Below are positions 17,504-25,189 of a DNA stretch of 49,170 nucleotides, in pieces. The notes beneath the pieces are model-generated. The model was not told the DNA's origin. It searched no databases and was given only the letters and a program-made list of their open reading frames with translations. The DNA is from Anaerolineaceae bacterium (lineage in GTDB: Bacteria > Chloroflexota > Anaerolineae > Anaerolineales > Anaerolineaceae): contig DQHW01000030.1 of NCBI GenBank assembly GCA_003524305.1, positions 37,631 through 86,800 on the forward strand, written 5' to 3'. Made by a program: the position numbers and the translations under genes. The stretch's first letter is position 1; every line of letters begins with the position of its first letter.

Positions 17504-18259
17504 CTAGATCAAAATTAACCAGGCTGCGGCAGCGCGAAACAGGATGGTTGATGTCACATGACCGCTTTTGCGCATGATCCAGCCAAACAATAAAGCCTGT
17601 GCAAGCGAAATAACCAGGGTGGGCCAAATTTCTGAAAACGGCAAGATCCATAAGCGTCCAGGAAACTGCCAAAGCAGAAAAAGGGCGGCAGTGGCCAGCC
17701 ATCCCCAGGTTGCACCAATAAAAGAGGATAATCGCAGTTGAATATATCCTCTGAAGATGGTCTCTTCTGCTATCGTCAACAGCAGACAAGCCAGGAGTAA
17801 TCCGCCTTGCTCGGAAGAAACACCTTGCAGCAAGGTCGTGAATTTGCCGCGCAGCACGATGGTAATGATCACCAACAGCAACCCAAGGGTCAAGCCGGGT
17901 TTTAAGTTTGCTTTGCTCCATCCAATGCTTTTGAGAGGTTGACCGCGCAGAAAGGTGGCCAGAAGAAATAGGATGAGACAGATGACAGCCAACAATGTGC
18001 GCTGAGCCAGTTCTCCACCTGGAAGAATCTTGCTGAAATCAAGTAGAAATTGGAAGATCGAATTTGAGAAATATTGAAAAGCGATTAAATAACATAAAGC
18101 AAACACGGAGAGCGCAAATGTAGCTTCTCTTCGGGGAAAACGAAAATCAATGCGGCGAATTGCCTTTAATAACGGACTGGTGCCGGCAATCATCACGACT
18201 GCAATGGCACCCATCCATTCAATGACAAAACCCAACCAGGCTAATTTATCCAAATTCAC
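17504..18259 (-). CDS. CPBP family intramembrane metalloprotease
   Basis: 251 residues with six to eight membrane helices. The CPBP (Rce1-like) motifs are present: EETIFRGYIQLRL (EExxxR, near 165) and the downstream helix FLLWQFP, in which the usual motif-3 His is not obvious; a final helix carries SLAQALLFGWIMRKSG. Members cleave prenylated or signal proteins, but many have no known substrate. The displayed start is GTG with AAGAAGG immediately upstream; the in-frame TTG two codons later has better spacing. It follows bactofilin by 9 bases. Confidence 0.82.
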   Translation of the reverse strand: MNLDKLAWLGFVIEWMGAIAVVMIAGTSPLLKAIRRIDFRFPRREATFALSVFALCYLIAFQYFSNSIFQFLLDFSKILPGGELAQRTLLAVICLILFLLATFLRGQPLKSIGWSKANLKPGLTLGLLLVIITIVLRGKFTTLLQGVSSEQGGLLLACLLLTIAEETIFRGYIQLRLSSFIGATWGWLATAALFLLWQFPGRLWILPFSEIWPTLVISLAQALLFGWIMRKSGHVTSTILFRAAAAWLILI

Positions 18260-18268
18260 CTTCTTTTC

Positions 18269-18772
18269 TTATGCTACTTTTTGGCCTTTTACCGGCCGGG
18301 TGGGGATGTTGTTCTCTGTTGTGTTTTCAGTACCATCAGATTTGATTTCTTCAGGTTCAGAATCGGATTTCTCATTCACTGTTTCTTCTTCAGGTTTGAT
18401 TTCGACATGTTCTTCCATGCGCACTTGTCCGCGCAGGAAGGCACCTTCTTCAGTGGAAAAAGCCGTGGTCACCACATCACCCCAAACCCGGCCAGTGGAT
18501 CGAATTTCAAGTTTTTCTGCAGTGATGCTGCCTTTGACAGCTCCAGCAACGATCACGTTATTGGCCTTGAGCATTTTGCAGGTCAGACGGCCAGTCTCGC
18601 CAATCACCACCAATCCACGGATGGCGATTTCGCCTTCAAAAGTACCTTCGATACGAATGCCGCCCTTGCCGCCAAGATTGCCTGTCCAATTAATGCCAGG
18701 TCCTAAAACGGACGTGACCCTCTCAACGGGTGCAGCAGGTGAAGGTGTGGGTGCAGGTGTTTTTTTGAACAT
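18269..18772 (-). CDS. Bactofilin (polymer-forming cytoskeletal protein)
   Basis: 167 residues from the ATG at 18772, preceded by CGGAGGAACTA. The core at about 25-115 has the beta-helical bactofilin pattern: GTFEGEIAIRGLVVIGETGRL, VAGAVKGSITAEKLEIRSTGRVWGDV, GAFLRGQVRME. A Pro-rich N-terminus and a Glu/Ser-rich acidic tail flank it, as in other bactofilins, which self-assemble into filaments and often localise envelope enzymes. Its start codon overlaps the stop of the universal stress protein remnant (TAATG), so it may have been translationally coupled to the intact gene. Confidence 0.9.
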   Translation of the reverse strand: MFKKTPAPTPSPAAPVERVTSVLGPGINWTGNLGGKGGIRIEGTFEGEIAIRGLVVIGETGRLTCKMLKANNVIVAGAVKGSITAEKLEIRSTGRVWGDVVTTAFSTEEGAFLRGQVRMEEHVEIKPEEETVNEKSDSEPEEIKSDGTENTTENNIPTRPVKGQKVA

Positions 18773-18996
18773 TAGTTCCTCCGAACCGGATAAAGCAGCA
18801 CAGGAATCTTCGTCCTGGCAAGAATTTTTGGAGCAACACTTCCAGACCAAAAAGCATTTAGGCCGGATTTTCCATGCGTACCCAGAATGATCATATCAGC
18901 ATTGGAACGGTTAGCCGATTTTACCACTTCCTGAGCTGGATCACCGCGGTGAACTTCGGCTTTAGGGTTAATTTCACCGTCGGTACAATCTATTGA
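18772..18996 (-). pseudogene. Universal stress protein (UspA family) C-terminal remnant
   Basis: Between bactofilin and the lipoyl-NeuD gene the minus strand encodes 74 residues that match only the second half of a UspA domain: VHRGDPAQEVVKSANRSNAD, MIILGTHGKSGLNAFWSGSVA, then KIPVLLYPVRRN and a stop. The nucleotide-binding signature G-x2-G-x9-G(S/T) is recognisable, but no N-terminal half or start codon exists: the frame opens directly at the TGA of the upstream gene, with which it is in frame. The N-terminal half has been lost, probably in a deletion ending at 18996. Confidence 0.75.
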
Positions 18997-20085
18997 TCAT
19001 CCACTGGCATCCACTGGCCAGATTGTTCCAGCACGAACCACGCCGTTTTCGGGGATGTCCGCCTTGACAGTGGCGCTGTTGCCCACTCGTGAGCCTGCAC
19101 CAATGGATACGTTTAAATTTACAGTGACACCCATGCCAACCAAAGAACGTTCGTTCACAGTCACTGCGCCTGCCAGAATAGCTCCCGGAGAAATATTAAC
19201 ATAATCACCCAGAATGCAGTCGTGCGAAATAATGGCACCCGTATTGACGATACAGCCAAAACCGATCTTAACTTCACTGCCGATATAAGCATTAAAGAAA
19301 AGCTGTCCGCCTTCACCCAAAACAGCCGTCGGTTCCACGAAAGCACGTGGATGAATGACGGTGGGGAAGCCAAAATTTGCCAGGCGCAGACGCTCATACA
19401 CTTTCAGACGCGGCGCAATGCTGCCAATGCCACCCACCGCATTGACAGCCAACCCGATGCCCTGTCGCCGCAATTCAGATAGTAAGGAGCCGTCGCCCAG
19501 CACCGGCACACCCATGATCTGGCTGCCGGAAGCTATGCCGTCATCCAGAATGCCGTGGATGCGATACTTGCCCTCGGCACGGATTAAATCGATCAATGAC
19601 TTGGCATGCCCCCCGCCGCCGTAAATGATCAATACGTCAGCGTTAATTTTGGGCAACGATGTTGAGGTTATTTCTTTGACCATCTTTTCAGTAATCAGTT
19701 GACCCGCGGGAAAGATGCCAAGATCAATTCCGTGCGCCTGGGCATAGACAAGAGCCGGCTGTGTAATGCGCAGATCACCCGTGGATTGAACCGCAGGTTT
19801 TGATGGTTCAGAGCGAACAGATTTTGGCAGCATTTCATCAGCACGTTCTGCCAGATAACACAACAACTCGCCTGTTTTGAGCAAATCCCCTTCTGATGCA
19901 CAAATGCCCTTAATATACCCGGCGGCCTCTGAGAGCAAATCAAAAGTGGATTTGGTGGTTTCAAAAACTGCCAATAGTTCGCCTTTTTTGACTTGCTGCC
20001 CTTCTTTGACTGCCAATCTTGCCAGCAGGCTTTCATTTTCATTGGGGTTCACCAGCGGAACCAAAATTCGAATCAGATCAGGCAT
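18997..20085 (-). CDS. Lipoyl domain + E3-binding-like domain + NeuD/PglD-type acyltransferase fusion
   Basis: 362-residue protein with three parts. Residues 1-80 are a lipoyl/biotinyl domain with LAVKEGQQVKKGELLAVFETTK; Lys45 is the expected lipoylation site. Residues 105-139 (RITQPALVYAQAHGIDL, then ITEKMVKEI) look like the peripheral subunit-binding domain of 2-oxoacid dehydrogenase E2 proteins. Residues 147-362 are a NeuD/PglD-type sugar acyltransferase: a nucleotide-sugar binding GGGGHAK (156-162) and a left-handed beta-helix with His288 (ISHDC) as candidate base. The normal E2 catalytic domain is absent. It follows E1 beta by 1 base. Predicted to take an acyl group from the lipoyl arm and transfer it to an amino sugar; that reaction is inferred, while the domains are clear. 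Confidence 0.88.
   Translation of the reverse strand: MPDLIRILVPLVNPNENESLLARLAVKEGQQVKKGELLAVFETTKSTFDLLSEAAGYIKGICASEGDLLKTGELLCYLAERADEMLPKSVRSEPSKPAVQSTGDLRITQPALVYAQAHGIDLGIFPAGQLITEKMVKEITSTSLPKINADVLIIYGGGGHAKSLIDLIRAEGKYRIHGILDDGIASGSQIMGVPVLGDGSLLSELRRQGIGLAVNAVGGIGSIAPRLKVYERLRLANFGFPTVIHPRAFVEPTAVLGEGGQLFFNAYIGSEVKIGFGCIVNTGAIISHDCILGDYVNISPGAILAGAVTVNERSLVGMGVTVNLNVSIGAGSRVGNSATVKADIPENGVVRAGTIWPVDASG
18998..19017. repeat. 10-bp tandem duplication at the acyltransferase / stress-protein junction
   Basis: CATCCACTGG occurs twice in a row exactly where the lipoyl-NeuD gene ends and the UspA remnant begins. It looks like a rearrangement scar and changes the last codons of the fusion protein. 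Confidence 0.7.
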
Positions 20086-20086
20086 T

Positions 20087-21121
20087 TTAGGCGCTCATCT
20101 TTCTCAAGAGGGTTTCGATATCCTCTTGCTGCGGCAGCATATTTTTTTCAAGACTCACAGCAGCAGGAACAGGTGTTTCTAACGCAGCCAGGCGCTTGAC
20201 TTGCTTTAGCTTGTCACCCAGCGTTTCAGCCAACAGTGCAGCAACTTCCGCGCCCCAACCCAGAGAGCGGGTACCTTCTTCAATTAATAAACACTTGCCT
20301 GTTCTCAAAACAGACTCCATCAGCGGTTGCAGCGCAAAGGGCGACAAACGGGTGGGCACAACCAATTCGCTGAAAATTTCTTCTTCAAAGGCCAGCTTCA
20401 ATTGCGCTTTCCTGGCCAACTCGGCGCAAAACCCATAAGCTGAGATGGTTACAGCGGCTTGCGGCGCACCTTTGATGCGCAGACAATAGATTGGGTACTG
20501 CTGTTCGGCGTCACTCGGATCGAAACGTATTTCCACATCGAAATCAGATAAATCCTCATCCGTTGCTAACGGCTGCAAATATTGCAGCTTATTTTCGATA
20601 AAAAGCACTGGTGAATCAGTATTCAGGATGGTGTTTTTCAACAAGCTGCCGGGTGAATGATTGCCCATAGAGATGTTGGCAGGCGCCAGTACGGTCAGCC
20701 CGGGAACCCCCATGAACAGTTTTTCAAGGGATTGCGAGTGGGTGGGACCGTATCCGCGGCGGCCGCCCATGGGGGTGCGAATCACCAGTGGCAAAGTGAC
20801 ACTGTCATTGTACATCCAACGGAATTTGGAGATGTGGTTAATCAACTGATCGGCAATCAGGGTGGTGAAATCGCCGAACATGATCTCAAGCACCGGGCGC
20901 AGCCCACGCAGCGCCATGCCGGCGGTTACACCAGTCAGGCCGGCTTCAGAAATCGGCGTGGGGATAACCCGGTCTGGAAAGGCAGTTGAACATCCGCGTG
21001 TGACTTTGAAAGCACCGCCGTAAGGGTCTAAAATATCTTCACCCAAAAGATGGACAGTTGGATCAGCTTTTAAGGCAGCCAGTAAGCCCTGGTTGAGCGA
21101 ATCAAGCACAGTCGTTTTCAT
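20087..21121 (-). CDS. 2-oxoacid dehydrogenase E1 component, beta subunit
   Basis: 344 residues of the transketolase pyrimidine-binding plus C-terminal domain type found in PdhB, AcoB and BkdA2. Recognisable: LLGEDILDPYGGAFKVTRG, PISEAGLTGVTAGMALRGLRPVLEIMFGDF, and RTPMGGRRGYGPTHSQSLEKLFMGVPGL; the conserved thiamine-activating Glu is in the PISEAG motif. The C-terminal domain begins near 205 (about 210-330). The start overlaps the alpha subunit's stop in ATGA. With E1 alpha it would decarboxylate a 2-oxoacid and acylate the lipoyl group. Whether the substrate is pyruvate, a branched-chain acid or another acid cannot be told. Confidence 0.92.
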   Translation of the reverse strand: MKTTVLDSLNQGLLAALKADPTVHLLGEDILDPYGGAFKVTRGCSTAFPDRVIPTPISEAGLTGVTAGMALRGLRPVLEIMFGDFTTLIADQLINHISKFRWMYNDSVTLPLVIRTPMGGRRGYGPTHSQSLEKLFMGVPGLTVLAPANISMGNHSPGSLLKNTILNTDSPVLFIENKLQYLQPLATDEDLSDFDVEIRFDPSDAEQQYPIYCLRIKGAPQAAVTISAYGFCAELARKAQLKLAFEEEIFSELVVPTRLSPFALQPLMESVLRTGKCLLIEEGTRSLGWGAEVAALLAETLGDKLKQVKRLAALETPVPAAVSLEKNMLPQQEDIETLLRKMSA

Positions 21122-22017
21122 GCCCTGCCCTCCATGGTCGCGGCAGGGTCTGCCAGTGCCGTTTCAAAGGCAGTCTTGACTTGCTGCTCCACTTCATCGC
21201 GTATGGCACTGATTGATGCGGAAGAAAGCCGGCCCTCCATGATGGTAAGGGGATCGCGCTGCTGCTTGAGCAGGGCAAGAACCGCTTCTGTGCGTGTGTC
21301 ATCCCCTTTGGAGTGTGGTCCGAAGCGCTGGGTGTTCAAGATCAGACCTCGCGGGGAGTAGTCTTCGTGTACTTCGCGCATTAATTGAAAAGTGTTGCCG
21401 GCAATTTCCATCACATCGCTGGTATCAAGTTCAAGAACTGGAATGCCGAAGGCTTGAAAGCGCATACGAATATCCCCGGCCAGGGCAAAATCGGTGGGCG
21501 TGGTTTGGGCAATATGGTTGTTCTCAACCACAATCAATAGTGGTGCGGACCATAAACTGGCCATGTTAAATGCTTCATATATGACACCTTCGCCGAGTGT
21601 TCCATCACCGATGAAAACCACCACAGCCGCCTCTGATTTTTTTTGTTTTTCTGCCAGCGCCATGCCGACGGCTATGGGGACGATGCCGCCCTGCACGCCG
21701 TTGGAATACAGGTTCTTGTAATGGATGTGCTGGGAACCGCCGCGGCCTCCGCAAATGCCGGTCTGCCTGCCCATCAATTCAGCAAACAAGGCGCGCATAT
21801 CACCGCCATAAGCGAGGAAATGTCCGTGGCAGCGGTGGTTCGTGAGGATGATGTCATCTGGCAAGAGCTGGCGGATCACCCCGACGGCATCAGCTTCCTG
21901 ACCGATCGAGGTGTGGGTGGTGCCTGAAAAAACGCCGCGTTTAAATTCTTCGAGCACGGTTTCTTCAAACCGTCTGATACGCAGCATGTCTCGATAGTAT
22001 TCTTCTTCCAGTGTCAT
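21118..22017 (-). CDS. 2-oxoacid dehydrogenase E1 component, alpha subunit
   Basis: 299 residues, rather short for the family (commonly 320-400). The thiamine diphosphate motif GDGTLGEGVIYEAFNMASLW...ENN is complete. MLRIRRFEETV at the N-terminus, TSIGQEADAVG, and RCHGHFLAYGGDMRALFAELMG match PdhA/AcoA. Regulatory phosphorylation loops are not distinguishable. The start overlaps the stop of the alkyladenine glycosylase gene (ATGA), an odd pairing, and it overlaps E1 beta by 4 bases. First enzyme of the alpha-beta-lipoyl/NeuD set; no E2 catalytic domain or E3 gene is nearby. Confidence 0.93.
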   Translation of the reverse strand: MTLEEEYYRDMLRIRRFEETVLEEFKRGVFSGTTHTSIGQEADAVGVIRQLLPDDIILTNHRCHGHFLAYGGDMRALFAELMGRQTGICGGRGGSQHIHYKNLYSNGVQGGIVPIAVGMALAEKQKKSEAAVVVFIGDGTLGEGVIYEAFNMASLWSAPLLIVVENNHIAQTTPTDFALAGDIRMRFQAFGIPVLELDTSDVMEIAGNTFQLMREVHEDYSPRGLILNTQRFGPHSKGDDTRTEAVLALLKQQRDPLTIMEGRLSSASISAIRDEVEQQVKTAFETALADPAATMEGRA

Positions 22018-22607
22018 GTGTTTGTCACGTCTTGCGGATCAACAAAAAACCGCCAGGGGAGGCTCTTCCAGGGTTCCGGTGTGGCGCCCAATCCAATTCG
22101 CGGACTGGTTTTTACCTTATCATCCACCACCGGTTTTCCTTCTTCAATCCGCAAATCTCCGTTTTCTTGATACAGCATCATTCCGCTGAGAGTTCCATCA
22201 ATTGCCAAAGCCTGGCAAATTTTGGCCGGTCCGTCGCACCATTCTGCTTGCGGTCGGCCGCTGCGCCTTGCCTGAATGCCCTCCAACCCTTCAAGCGGCA
22301 GAATAGCCCTGATCAATACCGCAGCCGGAAAGCCATATTCACCCGTTACCGCATTCACCAGCCAGTGCATGCCGTAGGTGAAATAAACGTAAGCGGCACC
22401 GCCATCTTCATAAAGCATTGCGTTGCGCCGGGTTTTACCGACACGCGCATGACAGGCCAAATCTTCTTCGCCGCGATAGGCTTCAGTTTCAATAATGATG
22501 CCGCCGATGCGTATGCCATTCAGATTTCGAATTAAATGCATTCCTAAAAGGCGGTGTGCCACCAGCGTGACCTCATCGTGATAAAAGCTCTTTGGCAGAC
22601 AGGTCAT
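22014..22607 (-). CDS. 3-methyladenine (alkyladenine) DNA glycosylase, AAG/Mpg family
   Basis: 197 residues from the ATG at 22607 (a TTG directly before it is in frame). Removes alkylated purines in base-excision repair. Family motifs: ETEAYRGEEDLACHARVGKTRRN near 40-63, with the catalytic Glu, YVYFTYGMHWLVNAVTG and RAILPLEG, GPAKICQALAID. A TATAAT sits just 7 bases ahead of the start, so the transcript may lack a leader. The stop overlaps E1 alpha's start, so co-transcription with the 2-oxoacid dehydrogenase genes is likely although no functional link is evident. Confidence 0.93.
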   Translation of the reverse strand: MTCLPKSFYHDEVTLVAHRLLGMHLIRNLNGIRIGGIIIETEAYRGEEDLACHARVGKTRRNAMLYEDGGAAYVYFTYGMHWLVNAVTGEYGFPAAVLIRAILPLEGLEGIQARRSGRPQAEWCDGPAKICQALAIDGTLSGMMLYQENGDLRIEEGKPVVDDKVKTSPRIGLGATPEPWKSLPWRFFVDPQDVTNT

Positions 22608-22613
22608 CAAGTA

Positions 22614-22619
22614 ATTATA
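22614..22619 (-). promoter_or_regulatory. Possible -10 box giving a leaderless mRNA for the glycosylase operon
   Basis: TATAAT reads on the minus strand from 22619 to 22614, with the ATG at 22607. No clear -35 box or ribosome binding site is visible. Confidence 0.4.
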
Positions 22620-22676
22620 CCTAAAAGGAATCTTTATTATCCTTTCAGGAGCTATATTAATTATGATTGGGATAGG

Positions 22677-23603
22677 TCAGGATTTGATGCGAATATCCTG
22701 GTCAAAGGTCAATTTCAACCCGTCCACCAGGGATACCTTGGGTTCATAGCCCAGTTTTTCACGCGCAAGCGAGAGGTCAGCACACAAGCGGCTCAAACCG
22801 CCTTCATTGCGCGGGTTATAGACAATTTCAGGGTGCCCCCCGGTCACTTCAATCGCCAGCTTGGAGAGGTCGCGAAGGTTCATTTCGGTGCCGCTGCCCA
22901 CATTGATGGTCAATTGATTGATTTCAGGCGCAGTTGAAGCGGCTTTCATAGCCGCAACCACATCATCCCGATAGACGTAATCACGGGTCTGATTGCCATC
23001 TCCATGGATGACAATGGTGCCGTTTTCCCAAGCCTGGCGTAAGAATCCGGGGATGACCGGCGTGTGAACAGGTGGCCGCCGTTGGCCTGGACCATAAGCG
23101 TTAAAGACCCGCAGGTTGACTGTTTCGATTCCCCACAGTGAACCGATCGATTTGACATAAAATTCTGCGGCTAATTTTGATACTGCATAAGGTGAGCGCG
23201 GATTGGGGATGGCGTCTTCTTTAACCGGCTGCAAAGGTTGGTTGCCATAAACCGTACCTGAAGATATAAAAACCACACGCCTGACACCTACATCCCGCAT
23301 GGCTTCCATCAGGGTGACGGTGCCGCCTACATTAACCTGGTTGTATTCACGGGGGTATAAAACAGATTCAGGAACGATCACACGTGCCGCTAAATGATAG
23401 ACACAATCCACTTCTTGTAAAAGCGACCACAGTTTAGGACGGTCATTCACATCCGCGCGGTTGAACTGCACACCGCTAACCAGCTTGTTGGGATCACCCG
23501 TCGAGAGATCATCAATACCAATTACCGAGTGGCCTTCCGCGACCAGCGCATTAGCCAGGGCGGAACCAAGAAAACCTGCAACTCCGGTAATTAGATATCT
23601 CAA
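22677..23603 (-). CDS. NAD-dependent nucleotide-sugar epimerase/dehydratase (extended SDR)
   Basis: 308 residues with the Rossmann motif GVAGFLGSALANALV at the N-terminus, DDLSTG, the Ser of FISSGTVYGNQ and the YxxxK catalytic pair in YAVSKLAAEFYV near 146. GPGQRRPPVHTPVIPGF and HGDGNQTRDYVYRDDVV are typical of UDP-glucose 4-epimerase/GDP-mannose dehydratase relatives. Likely acts on a nucleotide sugar for surface glycans. Start is TTG (AAAGAGAGA upstream). It stands 70 bases ahead of the glycosylase, with its own promoter upstream. Confidence 0.92.
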   Translation of the reverse strand: MRYLITGVAGFLGSALANALVAEGHSVIGIDDLSTGDPNKLVSGVQFNRADVNDRPKLWSLLQEVDCVYHLAARVIVPESVLYPREYNQVNVGGTVTLMEAMRDVGVRRVVFISSGTVYGNQPLQPVKEDAIPNPRSPYAVSKLAAEFYVKSIGSLWGIETVNLRVFNAYGPGQRRPPVHTPVIPGFLRQAWENGTIVIHGDGNQTRDYVYRDDVVAAMKAASTAPEINQLTINVGSGTEMNLRDLSKLAIEVTGGHPEIVYNPRNEGGLSRLCADLSLAREKLGYEPKVSLVDGLKLTFDQDIRIKS

Positions 23604-23635
23604 TGCTAAAATCTCTCTTTTTTAGTGTGACCAAC

Positions 23636-23665
23636 ATTATAGCATAGTCACAAAACAAGCATCAA
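23636..23665 (-). promoter_or_regulatory. Promoter of the epimerase gene
   Basis: Minus-strand TTGATG (23665-23660), 18-base spacer, TATAAT (23641-23636), about 33 bases ahead of the TTG start. Confidence 0.6.
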
Positions 23666-23775
23666 ATATGCAGAAATTGGTAAGGCCTATCTTTTTACGC
23701 CAGGTTTACTGTATCCTTTTCTGATTTACTCTAGATTAGTAATTAAGAATGGACTATTTTTGGAGGTATCAACCT

Positions 23776-24138
23776 ATGGAACGGGTCCAATTTGTCACTT
23801 ATAAAGGAAAGAAAATTCTGGTGGAGGATTTTTCAAACTTAAACCCTGGTTCAGAATTCACAGTTTTGATCAAAAAAGCACAAGGGATGATTGCCGCGGA
23901 ACCACAAGGGTCGGTGCTGGCGGTTTTTGATGCCTCGGGTTGTTCTTTTAATTCAGAAATGTTACATGAGATGAAAGAATTTACCAAGGCTAACACACCG
24001 TTTATAAAAAAAGCAACGGTGGTGGGGATGAACGGCCTGCTTCAGGTAGCACTTTCTGCAGTGTCGAAATTCTCAGGCAGAGACTTTATCACCTTCAAAA
24101 CCCGCGAAGAAGCCATGGATTTTTTGGCCGGGTTGTAA
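23776..24138 (+). CDS. Small STAS/SpoIIAA-like protein
   Basis: 120 residues from the ATG at 23776, which has GGAGG nine bases upstream; an in-frame ATG at 23749 lacks such a site. No membrane segments. The alternating strand-helix pattern (VQFVTYKGKKILVEDFSN, SVLAVFDASGCSFNSEMLHEMKEF, ATVVGMNGLLQVALSAVSKFSG, FITFKTREEAMDFLAGL) resembles the SpoIIAA-like/STAS fold used in partner-switching or lipid-binding proteins. No phosphorylatable Ser in the usual position could be confirmed. Single plus-strand gene between two minus-strand operons; role unknown. Confidence 0.75.
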   Translation: MERVQFVTYKGKKILVEDFSNLNPGSEFTVLIKKAQGMIAAEPQGSVLAVFDASGCSFNSEMLHEMKEFTKANTPFIKKATVVGMNGLLQVALSAVSKFSGRDFITFKTREEAMDFLAGL

Positions 24139-24150
24139 TTGAATAAAAAT

Positions 24151-24173
24151 AAAGGAGCCTGAGCTCCTTTTTT
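24151..24173. terminator. Intrinsic terminator shared by convergent genes
   Basis: AAAGGAGC, loop CTGA, GCTCCTTT and a T-run, between the STAS-like gene and the end of the adenosine deaminase gene. Confidence 0.85.
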
Positions 24174-24175
24174 GT

Positions 24176-25189
24176 TTAACCAGTTCGTTTCTTTTCTATT
24201 AAGTCATTCTTCTCTTCTTTGCTAAGAAACGCAATTTCAAGTGCGTTCTTTTGAACCTGCCTTATCTGGTCAATAGACAAACCTGCAGCAGGCGCAGCAA
24301 CCTCATATTCGTAAGGCAAATCAATGGCACTAATACCGGGATCGTCAGTATTTAATGTGGCCAACAATCCGGTTTTGAGAAATTCGCGCAGGGGATGTGA
24401 CAGGTAATCGCCCACTGTAGAGGTCTGCACGTTGCTGGTCAGGCAGCACTCCACCCCAATTCGATGCTCAGCGAGGTAAGCCATCAAGGCAGGATCCTCG
24501 ACGGCGTGCACGGCATGGCCGATACGCTCGGCTCCCAATCCGTGGATGGCTTGCCAGACAGATTCTGGACCTTTGATTTCGCCGGCGTGCACGGTTATAT
24601 GCCAACCGGCCTCACGGGCTTTTTTGAAATGATCTACAAACCACTCGCCCGGAAAGTTACCCTCGTCTCCGGCCAGGTCAAGAGCAGTGATCTCATTTTT
24701 ACAGCTCAACAAGGCCGATAATTCTCGATGCGCAATTTCAGGACCGTAATGGCGTGACAAAATGCCAATCTGATTGGCGCGAACCCCAAACGCGTGTTCT
24801 CCCGCGCGGATGCCATCGGTAACCGCTTCCACCACGCCCTGGGGATCGAGTGAGTGTGCCTCGGCCATAAACCAGGGACTGTAGCGTAATTCCATGTAGT
24901 CAATGCCCTGGCGGGAGGCGTCTTCAACATTTTCATATGCAACCCGGCGGCAGGCATCGTAATCCACCAGTATACCGACCATCCATTTGAATTTTTCGAT
25001 GAAGTCCATGACCCCGGCTTGCGGATTTGTCACTTGAACGTAGGGACGCAGCCCTTCAAGCGTATTGGCAGGCAGCGGCAGGTTGTGTTTAAGGCCAAGA
25101 TCAAGAATGGTTTCAAGCCTGACACTGCCATCCAGGTGGTGATGAAGGTCAAGCAGGGGCAAAGAGGGATCGATCATTGAGAGGGTCAT
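24176..25189 (-). CDS. add: Adenosine deaminase
   Basis: 337 residues. Deaminates adenosine to inosine in purine salvage. Metal ligands and catalytic residues are visible: DLHHHLDGSVRLETI (two His), ITVHAGE (His plus catalytic Glu), ERIGHAVHA, and LNTDDPGIS (Asp pair). Length matches the bacterial family. A related aminodeoxyfutalosine or adenine deaminase is possible but the HLDGS and NTDDPG motifs fit adenosine deaminase well. The start overlaps the lipoprotein gene's stop by 4 bases (ATGA), so they are co-translated. Confidence 0.92.
   Translation of the reverse strand: MTLSMIDPSLPLLDLHHHLDGSVRLETILDLGLKHNLPLPANTLEGLRPYVQVTNPQAGVMDFIEKFKWMVGILVDYDACRRVAYENVEDASRQGIDYMELRYSPWFMAEAHSLDPQGVVEAVTDGIRAGEHAFGVRANQIGILSRHYGPEIAHRELSALLSCKNEITALDLAGDEGNFPGEWFVDHFKKAREAGWHITVHAGEIKGPESVWQAIHGLGAERIGHAVHAVEDPALMAYLAEHRIGVECCLTSNVQTSTVGDYLSHPLREFLKTGLLATLNTDDPGISAIDLPYEYEVAAPAAGLSIDQIRQVQKNALEIAFLSKEEKNDLIEKKRTG

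Noticed and set aside
18150..18890. 246-codon plus-strand frame opposite bactofilin
   Set aside because: Low-complexity Ser/Pro-rich shadow; the minus strand encodes a clear bactofilin, the UspA remnant and part of CPBP.
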